From: Ascoidea asiatica
Taxonomy: Eukaryota > Ascomycota > Saccharomycetes > Ascoideales > Ascoideaceae
Assembly: GCA_001600695.1 (NCBI GenBank)
Contig: BCKQ01000024.1
Location: forward strand, 125,813 to 157,758
DNA: 31,946 bases
Direction: 5' to 3'
Below the pieces are notes generated by a model that was not told the origin of the DNA, did not search any database, and worked only from the letters and a program-made list of their open reading frames with translations. This document shows, piece after piece, positions 1 to 9,556 of the stretch (within the stretch, counting starts at the first letter, position 1; the number at the start of each line of letters is the position of its first letter). The translations under genes and the position numbers were made by a program.

Positions 1-1690
1 ATTGAACATCCAACATTTAATATAAAAACATAAGTCACCTGTCAGAGTTGAAATATATTTGAATTAAACTTAAAAGAAATAAAAATAAATAAATAATAAG
101 TGCCTGTAAAAGCATAAAAAGAAAAAGTAAAATAAATGAAAACAATTTTAACAGAATAAAAGAGTTAATTTGTATATGATTTATTTCTTAATTTGAATTG
201 TGTTTGTGTTTGTGTTTACGTTTGTGTTTGCATTTGTGTTTGTGCATATTTGTGTAAGCTTTCATTAACTAAGAGAGAATGAACAATAAAATGAAAAAAA
301 TAATAGAGCAAGATAATGAATTTTCAAATGGCAGCCAATAATTAATATACCTTTAAATCTTAGAATCATCGAATCTTCGATTCTTTTGCTAGCCCCCCCA
401 GCGTGTGCTTGAAATTCATTTTTGTGGTTAGCAAGGACTAGTGAAAAAAGAGTTGACACAACCCGGAGGGTGACGCAGACCACTGTGTGGGGTGCAAAAG
501 TGGGACACAAAACAGAAGGGTCTGCTAAAAGCGACAGGGGGGACAGAATTGGCTTTTATCTCGGCAGACGCATAAAAACTTGTTTTTCTCTATTTATACA
601 CGTTTTTAGTCGCATAATCCAGCTGTATTGTCACGTGGCTATTCTCTGAAGTTATAATTATAAGGGGAAAACATAGGGTGAATCGGAATAAAATAAAAAT
701 ATTTAAGTTCCCAATGAGCTTGTTTTTGCCCAGTTTTTACTTCCGTCTGCATATATGTTGCGTTTGACATCGGCACTGAACCTAGTTCCTGTTCCGAGCA
801 ACATTTTTGAAGTCTGGGGTAAACCAAAATAAGCTAATGTCAATATCGAATACATTTGGCAATTCCAATTCCTACTCGTAATCTGATAGAATATATGAAA
901 ATAAAATTTCCATTCTTTATTTCAAATCTCTGTCTATTCTAACATATATCCTCTTTTTTTTTCATAAAGTTTCCCAACAATTTCTTGCAATGGATTGTCA
1001 AATCTCAAATTCATTAACCTCTTCAATTAATATTAGAAGGATAAGTAAAGTAAACAACTGAAATATGAAATTTCATATATTTTCTTCTCCTCTAAAAAAA
1101 ATTATATTATTGAATCCATGTATTCCCACTTTAGTTTCAATCTAAAGCAAGAAAAAATAGTAATTTAATTGAAATCATGAATTATCTTCATTTTCCTTTC
1201 ATCAATTATTGATTTTTTATTAATCTACCAATCATTTTATTTCATTTCATTACAAAAAAACTTGAAGAGCCGGTTTTTGATCTGAAATTCTTTTTTATCA
1301 TCTCTTTATCTTTTAAACTTCACTTATAACATAATTTTATTGCCGGTTATCCAGTAAATGGATCTTTTTTCTTTCTTTCATCCTAATATATGTTTTTTTC
1401 AAATTTTCAAAATCAATTCATTCACCCATTAAATAAAATTGATTAAGTGTTAGATAATTTTTGTTCAATTCAATTTAATTCAATTCAAAAAAACCATATA
1501 AATCTAGCTATATTTTTCTAATTTTTATTAATTCCTTTTCTTCTTTTTTTATTTAATAAATAATTAAAATCCAATTACAAATAATTAATATCAAGCGAAT
1601 ATATTATTTTTAATTTATCCAATTTTACCCAATTTTATCTAATCTTATCTTATCTTATCCAATCTTATCTTATCTTAATCCAGTATTAAA
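1..1690. other. Non-coding left end and monooxygenase upstream region
   Basis: I see no convincing gene here. Positions 190-246 are a degenerate TGTGTT/TGTTTG tract. About 380-650 is clearly richer in G+C than the surroundings and contains a run of seven C near 385, a CACGTG site at 632-637 and an inverted repeat at 475-481/519-525. From about 900 to the monooxygenase ATG the DNA is T-rich. It ends in repeats of TTATC (about 1636-1678), probably in the 5' untranslated region. The short open frames at 265-510, 422-649 and 639-827 lack recognisable protein features. Confidence 0.6.
630..637 (+). promoter_or_regulatory. Cbf1-type E-box (GTCACGTG)
   Basis: GTCACGTG matches the RTCACRTG consensus known for yeast Cbf1. 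It lies at the right edge of the G+C-enriched patch, about 1 kb upstream of the monooxygenase. It could equally serve a leftward gene beyond the window. Motif match only. Confidence 0.35.
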
Positions 1691-3313
1691 ATGACAAATT
1701 CCGAAGAAAACTTTATTCCAACTTACGATGCTTTAATCTTAGGAGCAGGCTTTAGTGGTATTAAATTTTTATATGAATGCCGTAAAAGAGGATTAAATGC
1801 TCATATCTTTGAAGCTCAACCTGACCTAGGTGGAACTTGGAGAAAAAATAGATATCCAGGTGCAAGAGTTGATTCTGATATTCCTGTTTATGAATTAGAT
1901 ATTCCTGAGCTTTATAATTCTTGGTCTTGGTCTGAAAGATTTCCAGATTGGTCTGAATTAAGAAAATATTTCAATCATGTTGAGAAAATTTTAAATGTTA
2001 AAAAAGATACTGATTTTAATACTTTTGTATCCGAAGCCCAATTCAATAAAAAAACTGGGTTATGGTTAATTAAAGCAAAAAATGGTAAAATGTGTTATGC
2101 AAAATACTTTTTAGTTGGAATTGGTTTTGCTTCCAAAAATTATAAACCTGATTTTAAAAATCTTAATAAATTTAAAGGTATTGTTGTTCATTCAAATGAA
2201 TGGCCTGAATCTGATATTAATATGAAAGGTAAAATAGTTGGTTTAATTGGAACAGGATCAACCGGGGTTCAAATTGCTCAAGAAGCTGGAAAAGAAGCTA
2301 AAGAATTATTCGTGTTTCAAAGAACTCCAAACCTTTGCTTACCAATGCAACAAGTTATTGGTGAGCAAGAAGTTGAAAAAGATAGATCTAAATATCCTGA
2401 AATTATGAAAAATAGATGTAAATCTTTTGGAGGTTTCTCATTCACTTTTGTTGATAAAAATACTTTTGATGATACTCCTGAAGAAAATGAAAAATTTTAT
2501 CAAGAATTATTTGATAAAGGTGGTTTTAATTTTTGGGTTGCAAATTATAAAGATATTTATTTTGATCAAAAAGCTAATGATTCTGCATATGATTTCTGGT
2601 GTAAATCTGTTCATGAAAGAGTTAAAGATCATAAAACTGCAGAAATTCTTGCACCAAAAATTCAACCACATCCATTTGGTACAAAACGTCCAAGTTTAGA
2701 ACAAGATTATTATGAACAATTTAATAAACCAAATGTTCATGTAATTTCTCTAAAAGATAATGCAATTAAAGAATTTACTTCAAATGGGTTAATTACTGAA
2801 GATAATAAATCTTATAAATTTGATATTCTAATTTTAGCAACTGGATTTGATGCAGTTACTGGATCTTTTAAAAATATTGATTTAAAAGATTCTGAAACTG
2901 GAGAAATTATTCGTGATAAATGGAATAATGGAGTTAGAACATATCTTGGATTATCATTTAATGGACATCCAAATTTATTTTATACATATGGAGTTTGTGC
3001 ACCAACAGCATTTTCTAATGGACCAACTTGTCTTGAACTTCAAATTGATTTTATTATGAAAATGATTGAATTTATGGAAAAGAATAAATATAAATTTGTT
3101 GAAGCTGATAAAAAAGATGAAGATGAATATTCAAAAGATATTCAAGATTATACAAGTAAAACATTATTTCCAAAAGCAAAATCATGGTATATGGGAGCAA
3201 ATATTCCTGGTAAAAAAGTTGAAATGTTAAATTATACCAGAGGTATCCCATCATATCATGCATTATTAAAAGAAGTTGAAAATGATGATTATAAAGGATT
3301 TTCATTTTCCTAA
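1691..3313 (+). CDS. Baeyer-Villiger type flavin monooxygenase
   Basis: This 540-residue protein is an FAD- and NADPH-dependent monooxygenase of the Baeyer-Villiger (class B) group, whose members insert oxygen next to a ketone to give an ester or lactone. The N-terminal FAD Rossmann motif GAGFSG is at residues 18-23. The BVMO fingerprint FxGxxxHxxxWP appears as FKGIVVHSNEWP at 161-172. A second dinucleotide motif, GTGSTG (187-192), should bind NADPH. Also typical are GGTWRKNRYPGARVD (about 47-61) and ATGFD near residue 394. Length fits cyclohexanone- and phenylacetone-monooxygenase-like enzymes (about 540). Substrate cannot be inferred and no targeting signal is obvious. The frame is intact, the start is the first ATG after a T-rich leader, and codon use is as A+T-rich as its neighbours. 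Confidence 0.9.
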   Translation: MTNSEENFIPTYDALILGAGFSGIKFLYECRKRGLNAHIFEAQPDLGGTWRKNRYPGARVDSDIPVYELDIPELYNSWSWSERFPDWSELRKYFNHVEKILNVKKDTDFNTFVSEAQFNKKTGLWLIKAKNGKMCYAKYFLVGIGFASKNYKPDFKNLNKFKGIVVHSNEWPESDINMKGKIVGLIGTGSTGVQIAQEAGKEAKELFVFQRTPNLCLPMQQVIGEQEVEKDRSKYPEIMKNRCKSFGGFSFTFVDKNTFDDTPEENEKFYQELFDKGGFNFWVANYKDIYFDQKANDSAYDFWCKSVHERVKDHKTAEILAPKIQPHPFGTKRPSLEQDYYEQFNKPNVHVISLKDNAIKEFTSNGLITEDNKSYKFDILILATGFDAVTGSFKNIDLKDSETGEIIRDKWNNGVRTYLGLSFNGHPNLFYTYGVCAPTAFSNGPTCLELQIDFIMKMIEFMEKNKYKFVEADKKDEDEYSKDIQDYTSKTLFPKAKSWYMGANIPGKKVEMLNYTRGIPSYHALLKEVENDDYKGFSFS

Positions 3314-3493
3314 TCCAATTATCAGTTTATGATTTATAATTTATGATTGATGAGTGATGAATAATGATAAATTATTTTGAAATTTTACACTTTATGCCCC
3401 TTTTTGTTTTTAACTTTACTTAAAATATTGATATTTTTTTTTATATATATGCCCTGAATTTTTAATAAAACTGAAACTTTTGAAAAAAATTTA

Positions 3494-4343
3494 CTATGGA
3501 CGATTTAAAATATATAAATCAAGACCATTACCCATTATAAATGGTTTTTTAAAAGTATTTAAAAGTTGACCTTTTTTATTTTCTTCATCTTGAATTTTAT
3601 CTTGAAATTCATTATGATTTTCATCTTGATTTTCAATTTGAATTGATTTATTAAATTTAAAATGAGAAGATTGAATTAAAAGATTATAATTTGAATTAGT
3701 TAAAGATATATCAATATTATTTGAATCAACATCAAAATCAAAATTATTATTTTGATGATCAAGATTTGAAAATAAATGATTAATATTATAATTTAATATT
3801 GATCTCAAAGTTAAAATGTATTTCAAACTTAAAATGATATTAATTTTCCAATTTTTTTTAATAATTGGAATTATTAAAGTATCATTATTATTAGTAGTAG
3901 TAGTTATATTTGATTGAAATTTTTGTAAATCTTTTAAAGAAATTTTTAATAAAATATTTAAAATATCATTTTTAAGAATTTCATTTATTAAAATATTCAA
4001 ATCATTATTTGATAATATTAATCTTGGAGATTTTCTTAAACGAATTAAAGATTTTGAAATTGGTATTGGAATTGGAATTGCTTTATCAGAATTTGATTTT
4101 TTTTTGATTTTATTTTTATTTGATTTTAATTCATTAATTTTATTTTGAATTATTGATTTTCTATTAATGAATACTCTAATTGGAATAACAGTTTTATCAA
4201 AAAGTTTTATAAAAGTGGTACTGAATTGATTAAATTAATCAAGAAAAAGTAAAAAAAAAAAAAAAAAAAATTTAGTTAGTTGGGAAAATAAAGTAACTCG
4301 ATATATATATAGAAAATATAGTGATGACATACATTGGACCCAT
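3494..4343 (-). CDS. Unknown protein, two exons with a 112-base intron
   Basis: On the minus strand the long frame starts without an ATG, but splicing supplies one. Exon 1 is 4343-4333 (ATGGGTCCAAT). The intron, 4332-4221, begins GTATGT, has ACTAAC in CAACTAACTAAA as a branch site, then a T-rich tract, and ends in CAG. Exon 2 is 4220-3494. The joined frame is exactly 738 bases, 245 residues plus stop. The product begins MGPITTFIKLFDKTVIPIRV, is basic and Lys/Asn-rich in its first 100 residues, carries an IPIPIPI stretch near 52-58, and ends in an acidic linker followed by FKKPFIMGNGLDLYILNRP. The basic, Lys-rich N-terminus could suit a mitochondrial or nucleic-acid-binding protein, but I do not recognise the family. 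It is convergent with the monooxygenase (180-base gap). Confidence 0.72.
4221..4332 (-). other. Spliceosomal intron, 112 bases
   Basis: Read on the minus strand it has the yeast 5' site GTATGT, a branch sequence CAACTAACT about 55-60 bases before the acceptor, a run of about 20 T, and the acceptor TTCAG. Removing it restores an ATG-initiated frame. Placement only a few codons from the ATG is usual for Saccharomycotina introns. Confidence 0.75.
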
Positions 4344-4610
4344 ATTAAAAAATAAACAACTAAAAAAATAGATAATCAGTGTATAATCACTAATTGAATT
4401 GATATATTTGGTTCATTAAATTAAAATATTTAATTCAATTAGTTTGTTTATTCAATAGTAAATTACTATCCAAATAAAATACATAAATAATGACCTGAAA
4501 TACTCAAAGGAAGTGAGTGATAAAGGTCAAAGAGGCAACAAGTACAGACTATTCCGGACGGTGCAAGCGATGCTCCTAAAATTGCATGTCAATGTCCTAA
4601 ATATATAAAT

Positions 4611-4648
4611 TTTAACCAGCCTCAAACTATAAAAGCGGCTGGTTTAAA
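4611..4648. repeat. Inverted repeat AACCAGCC/GGCTGGTT
   Basis: The arms 4611-4621 (TTTAACCAGCC) and 4637-4648 (GGCTGGTTTAAA) pair with one mismatch around a 15-base spacer. GCCTC (4619-4623) and GAGGC (4649-4653) offer an overlapping second pairing. It may be a regulator site or part of a structured transcript. Confidence 0.5.
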
Positions 4649-4935
4649 GAGGCTCAGTAAATTGCATGATGTATACCTCTAGTCGCATGTTTCTGCTGCA
4701 GAAATGTCGTGATTTTTTTTATTTTTTTTATTTTGAGCGTGATCCGTAGCACGGTGTGGCACGGAACTGTGTTTCCTCTCCGAGCTCCAGAAGTTGATTG
4801 TTAATCATTTTATTCTTTTATTAGATTTTTATATATTTTTTATTTTAATTAACAATTGTTTATAATTTGAATTAAATATCTTCTTAGTAATAATTAGATA
4901 TTTCGTTCGAACTACAATCAAAGTGCATATCCCAG

Positions 4936-4942
4936 CGGGTAA
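4936..4942 (+). promoter_or_regulatory. Reb1-like site CGGGTAA
   Basis: CGGGTAA within CAGCGGGTAATC matches the core known for the general regulatory factor Reb1. It lies in the only G+C-rich patch near the SCS7-like promoter. Motif match only. Confidence 0.3.
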
Positions 4943-5426
4943 TCGGATAGCGGTGCAAAAAAGTGTTAAACAACAAAGTAAAATAATAAAATAAATTTCA
5001 AATAAACATCAAAGTGAAGAATCTTTACAAGAATATTATTAGAAAATGAATATTTTGCCTGTTATTCTCGTTCAATTGTCATACTACGGTAAATTACTAT
5101 GTTTAACTTAGTGCTTTTGCATAAATTTGGTTTTGCTGACATTGATAACAGTTATCGTTGAACTGAAAATAGGTAATTGTAAAAACTTGCCAATATTTCA
5201 GGTCAATTAAATGGATAAAATGGATAAACTAAAGAATTTGAAATTTGTAAAACATGAAGTACCAAAATATGAAAGATGAATTTTCAATAAATAGTTTAAA
5301 GATTCACCAATTTTCTTTAATTTCTTTAATTTCTTATCTTCTTTTTTTTTTTCTTCTTGTTTCTCATAATAAGATATTTACTTACTAGCTATTGTACTTT
5401 ATTTAGACTGACTTATTATTTTCTCA

Positions 5427-6575
5427 ATGGTTACTTTACCTTTATATACACAAGATCTTCTTTTAAGTAAAATAAAAGAAGATGATTGTTGGGTTTCAAT
5501 ATATAATAGAAAAATACTAAATATTTCTACATTTTTAGATTCTCATCCTGGTGGTAAAGATATTTTATTAGAATATGCTGGTAAAGATATAACTTCAATA
5601 ATGCAAGAAACTGATCATTCAGAATCCGCTTATGAAATGTTAGATGAATTTCTTATTGGGTTTTTAGCAACTGATCATGAAAAAAAAATGTTATTATCAA
5701 ATCCAAATCATCAAGTTGATGTAAAAATTGATTATAATGATGATGATGATGATAATAATAATAATAATAAATTCAAGTATGATTTAACTAAATTTCAAGA
5801 ATTACCAACTGAAGATAAAATGTCAATAAAAACTGATTATGATCATGATTATAATAATCATCATTTTTTAAGATTAGATCAACCTTTATTATATCAAATT
5901 TTAACTTCAAATTTTTCAAGAGAATTTTATATAGATCAAATTCATAGACCAAGACATTATGGTAAAGGTTCTGCACAATTATTTGGTAATTTTCTTGAAC
6001 CTTTATCTTTAACTCCATGGTGGGTTGTACCTTTAATTTGGTTACCAGTAAATTTATTTATTTTTTATAAAGGTTATTCAAATTTACCTTTATATATTTC
6101 ACTTCCAATTTGGTGCTTAGGTTTATTTGTTTGGACTTTAATTGAATATTGCTTACATAGATTTTTATTTCATTTAGATTTAAAAATTCCAAATCATCCA
6201 ATTGCTTTTACTTTACATTTCTTATTACATGGTTGTCATCATTATTTACCAATGGATAAATATAGATTAGTAATGCCACCAACTTTATTTATTTTTTTAT
6301 GTTATCCATTTTATAAATTAGTTTTTACAATATTTCCTTTTTATATTGCTTGTGTTGCATTTTCTGGTGGTCATCTTGGTTATATTTGTTATGATGTTTG
6401 TCATTATAGTTTACATCATGAAAAATTACCTTTTTTTTTACAAGCTTTGAAAAAAGCTCATTTAGAACATCATTATAAAAATTATAACTTAGGTTATGGA
6501 GTTACAAGTTCCTTTTGGGATAGAGTCTTTGGAACTGAATTGAATGAACAAAGTGTAATTGAAAAGAATAATTAA
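5427..6575 (+). CDS. SCS7: Sphingolipid fatty acid 2-hydroxylase (Scs7/FAH1 family)
   Basis: This 382-residue protein has the Scs7 layout: an N-terminal cytochrome b5 domain, then a membrane-bound di-iron hydroxylase that adds the 2-OH to the very-long-chain fatty acid of ceramide in the endoplasmic reticulum. Haem ligands are H40 in HPGGK and H64 in TDHSE. The histidine clusters are HRFLFH (244-249), HGCHH (268-272), HYSLHH (326-331) and HLEHH (345-349). Hydrophobic segments lie around 195-235 and 285-320. An Asp/Asn tract at about 101-113 sits in the linker between the domains. The length is close to the yeast enzyme (384). The start is well placed, because the b5 fold begins within 20 residues. 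Both halves of the fusion look intact. Confidence 0.93.
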   Translation: MVTLPLYTQDLLLSKIKEDDCWVSIYNRKILNISTFLDSHPGGKDILLEYAGKDITSIMQETDHSESAYEMLDEFLIGFLATDHEKKMLLSNPNHQVDVKIDYNDDDDDNNNNNKFKYDLTKFQELPTEDKMSIKTDYDHDYNNHHFLRLDQPLLYQILTSNFSREFYIDQIHRPRHYGKGSAQLFGNFLEPLSLTPWWVVPLIWLPVNLFIFYKGYSNLPLYISLPIWCLGLFVWTLIEYCLHRFLFHLDLKIPNHPIAFTLHFLLHGCHHYLPMDKYRLVMPPTLFIFLCYPFYKLVFTIFPFYIACVAFSGGHLGYICYDVCHYSLHHEKLPFFLQALKKAHLEHHYKNYNLGYGVTSSFWDRVFGTELNEQSVIEKNN

Positions 6576-6928
6576 TAAACGAACAATACACGATTATTAC
6601 ATAAATTCATAAATAAATTCATAAATAAATTCATATTTCGTTACGTTACAAAAACAAGTGCATTTTGATTTTAACTACGCGTACGGTACCAATATTACAC
6701 ACATACATAACGTTAACGTTACCACCCATACAATCACTCTCTCACTTCATCCACAAAATACTTTTAAGCTCATAAGGAAAACTTGATAAAACAAGTATTT
6801 ATTCAAATTTAAACTAAACCTTTAAAGAATACCAAATTTGATCCTTATAATAAATATATATATATCAATAAAATAAATTATTAAATAATGAATTTCAATT
6901 CCAATTATGATATTAACAAAAAAATATA
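6576..6928. promoter_or_regulatory. Intergenic region upstream of the AVT-like gene
   Basis: No gene is seen. Near the SCS7-like stop there is an ATAAATTC repeat (6600-6635). A small island holds an ACGCGT box (6677-6682) and the perfect 14-base palindrome TAACGTTAACGTTA (6708-6721). The rest is A+T-rich leader. Confidence 0.55.
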
Positions 6929-8938
6929 ATGTATACTGAAGAATATATTGAATCAATTCCTTTATCTGAGATGAAAGCTCAAAATGGAGCTGGTGCTCCA
7001 GGATCTTCAATGAGATATAAAAATATTGAAAGATTAAAATTAAATACTTTAATAAATGATTTTTCGAATTCAAATAGATTCAATTATAGTAATTATGATA
7101 TTCATGATAATACTTCATCCTCATATAAATCTAATTCAAATAATAAAATAAAAAATCAATCATCAAATAATTCTTCAAAATCAATTCAAGAAAATAATCA
7201 TGAAAATATTCAAGAAAATATAGAAGAATATTTAATTTTGAATAAAAATAATATGGATACATTTAATTCATTTAATTCTCTTGGTGGAGATATCTCAAGA
7301 GATTTATATAGATTTATATATTCAAAACAAAATAATAACTTAAATACTATACATAATTTAAGAAAATCAAAATCAATGATAGATTTAGAAGAAATTTCAA
7401 ATAAATCTTCAAATTTAAATATTCCTGGTGGTTTTAGAAGAGAATTTTTTTTAAGAAAAAAAAAACAAGAAAATAAATTAACAAATTTTTCAATAAATGA
7501 AGAAAATCAAACTCGTAATCAAAATCATAATCATAATCAAAATAAAAATAGTTTGGATTTACCTCCATTTATTACAAGAAATTTTATGGAATTTTTATCA
7601 ATTTATGGACATTTTGCAGGTGAAAATTTAGAAAATGAAGATTTTGAAGTTTGTAATTTATCAAAACCAGAAAGAGAATCAGATGAAGAAGAAACACCAT
7701 TTTTAAGAACATCATCAGATTCAATAAATTTTGAAGCTGAAATAGAAGAAAAAGGAACTGCATCAACTTTAAAGGCATTTTTTTTATTATTTAAAGCATT
7801 TGTTGGAACTGGAATATTATTTTTACCAAAAGCATTTCTTAATGCTGGATTATTATTTTCAATTATAGTTTCATTTTTTTTTGGACTTTATTCATATTGG
7901 TGTTATTATCTTCTTGTACAATCAAAAGTTGCAACAAAAGTTTCATCATTTGGAGATATTGGATTATTATTATTTGGTAAAATTATGAAAATTTTAATTT
8001 TAATTTCAATTATTTTATCACAATTAGGATTCACATCAACATATCTTGTTTTCACAGCACATAATTTAATGGCATTTTTTTCAAATATGATTCATCTTGA
8101 AATTTCATTTCCAATAATCTTACTTTTTTTATGTTTAATACTTATGCCATTATGTCTTTTTAGAAATATAACAAAATTATCAATAATTGCACTTTTTGCA
8201 AATGGATTTATATTTTTTGGATTAATTGTTATTATTTATTATACATCAATTAAATTAAAAAGTGATGGAATTGCAGTTGATATAAAATTAATTAATAAAG
8301 ATTGGCCATTATTTATTGGAGTTTCAATATTTGCATTTGAAGGAATTGGATTAATTATACCAATACAAGAATCAATGTCAAAACCAGAACATTTTCCAAA
8401 AGTTTTATTTTCAGTAATAATTTCAATTTCAATTTTAATGATTTCAATTGCAACATTATGTTATTCAACATATGGGTCAAAAACTTTGACAGTAATAGTT
8501 TTAAATTTACCACAAGATTCAATATTTGTTAATTTAATTCAATTATTTTATTCCATGGCAATTTTATTGTCAGCACCATTACAATTATTTCCAGTTATTG
8601 CAATTCTTGAAAGTAAAATTTTTGAAAAATCAGATAATAAAAGTAAATTAAGAAAAAGAAGTGTAAAATCTAATCTTAAAATTACATGGTTAAAGAATTT
8701 ATTTAGATTTTCATTAGTTATAATTTGTTATATAGTTGCAGTATTAGGAGCAGATGAATTAGATAAATTTGTTTCATTAGTTGGATGTTTAGCTTGTATA
8801 CCATTAGTTTATATTTATCCTCCAATGTTACATTATAAATCTTGTGCCAAAAGTAAATTTGATAAAAATTCAGATATAATTTTAGTTATATTTGGAGGAA
8901 TTGCAATGATCTACACTACAATTGAATTACTTAAATGA
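6929..8938 (+). CDS. AVT3/AVT4: Vacuolar amino acid exporter, AVT3/AVT4 type
   Basis: This 669-residue member of the amino acid/auxin permease family (Aa_trans, SLC32/36/38-like) is best placed with Avt3 and Avt4, which move amino acids out of the vacuole. About 275 hydrophilic residues come first, Asn- and Ser-rich, with PGSSMRYKNIERL near residues 25-37. The permease core then starts with STLKAFFLLFKAFVGTGILF (about 278-297), followed by LPKAFLNAGLLF and GLYSYWCYYLLVQSK, which closely resemble Avt3/Avt4. Some ten to eleven membrane segments follow to the C-terminus. Length is like yeast Avt3 and Avt4 (about 690-710). I cannot separate the two paralogues. It is co-directional with the SCS7-like and TAL1 genes, each with its own leader. 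Confidence 0.88.
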   Translation: MYTEEYIESIPLSEMKAQNGAGAPGSSMRYKNIERLKLNTLINDFSNSNRFNYSNYDIHDNTSSSYKSNSNNKIKNQSSNNSSKSIQENNHENIQENIEEYLILNKNNMDTFNSFNSLGGDISRDLYRFIYSKQNNNLNTIHNLRKSKSMIDLEEISNKSSNLNIPGGFRREFFLRKKKQENKLTNFSINEENQTRNQNHNHNQNKNSLDLPPFITRNFMEFLSIYGHFAGENLENEDFEVCNLSKPERESDEEETPFLRTSSDSINFEAEIEEKGTASTLKAFFLLFKAFVGTGILFLPKAFLNAGLLFSIIVSFFFGLYSYWCYYLLVQSKVATKVSSFGDIGLLLFGKIMKILILISIILSQLGFTSTYLVFTAHNLMAFFSNMIHLEISFPIILLFLCLILMPLCLFRNITKLSIIALFANGFIFFGLIVIIYYTSIKLKSDGIAVDIKLINKDWPLFIGVSIFAFEGIGLIIPIQESMSKPEHFPKVLFSVIISISILMISIATLCYSTYGSKTLTVIVLNLPQDSIFVNLIQLFYSMAILLSAPLQLFPVIAILESKIFEKSDNKSKLRKRSVKSNLKITWLKNLFRFSLVIICYIVAVLGADELDKFVSLVGCLACIPLVYIYPPMLHYKSCAKSKFDKNSDIILVIFGGIAMIYTTIELLK

Positions 8939-9556
8939 AGTCAATTCAATTCCCACAATACCAGTTCTCCATTCTCTGAATAAAAAAAAGCTTTACTTTA
9001 CTTAACTATCTTAGATTTATGATTACTTATGATATTTTTTTTCAATTGATGTGTGTTATGTTCCTTTATATAAAAAATATATACAGTATATTATTTTTTT
9101 TTTTTTATTTTTTCAGAAATCCACTTGACGCCAAGTTCATGGGTCTTCTTTTGAAATACCAGCCACGTTGTCTTTAGCCACTTGTTCCGATGCCAAGGCT
9201 GGTGCACCCAACCCCAGGTCTCGGGGAGGGTCGGCAGGCTGCGTTGAACTGGGAACTCTGGCGCTGGCGGTGTTTGCAGCCGACGAGTACCGTGACAGGT
9301 GCAACAGCTACTGTGCTGGGACTTTGAACGTGGTAACACCCCCAAAAAGAACGATGATGAACTCCAGGAATACTCATGTTAGTAATGCTAATAATGTTAA
9401 CAGTTAGTAATCTTTGTCATTTCTTATTATTTATTCAATTGTTCTCCATTGTATTTAATTTACTTTAATTCATTCACTTTCTTATAAATAATATTATATA
9501 TTTACTCTTTCATTAACTTCATAACATTATATTTTTTATATACATAATTTAAAAAA
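8939..9556. promoter_or_regulatory. TAL1 upstream region with a G+C-rich island
   Basis: Between the AVT-like and transaldolase genes. After a T-run near 9090-9110, positions about 9118-9350 form a sharp G+C-rich island (77 of 120 bases in 9181-9300 by hand count, about 64%), then the DNA returns to A+T-rich leader. In it are the palindrome GGTGCACC (9200-9207) and a potential stem GTCGG-CAG-GCTGC with GCAGCCGAC (9229-9241 with 9277-9285). The short open frames across it have no protein features. It could be a TAL1 regulatory region or a non-coding RNA; the sequence alone does not decide. Confidence 0.5.

Larger units (their letters stand above)
4344..5426. promoter_or_regulatory. Divergent intergenic region before the SCS7-like gene
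   Basis: This 1.08 kb lies between the start of the intron-containing gene (minus) and the SCS7-like gene (plus). It has no plausible coding frame. Positions about 4520-4790 and 4910-4970 are enriched in G+C compared with the flanks. Seen in it are an inverted repeat at 4611-4648, a CACGG direct repeat near 4750-4773 and a Reb1-like site at 4936-4942. The last 100 bases before the ATG are pyrimidine-rich. Confidence 0.55.

Noticed and set aside
190-246. TGTGTTTG tract as telomeric or subtelomeric repeat
   Set aside because: The units are irregular, the tract is under 60 bases, and it is followed by ordinary genes; a simple low-complexity tract is enough.
361-395. GAATCTTCGATTC as a tRNA T-arm/B box
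   Set aside because: It is a short palindromic hairpin; flanking bases do not form acceptor, D or anticodon stems.
9091-9407. Three overlapping frames in the TAL1 upstream island
   Set aside because: They overlap on both strands, have no domain features and simply track the G+C-rich interval.
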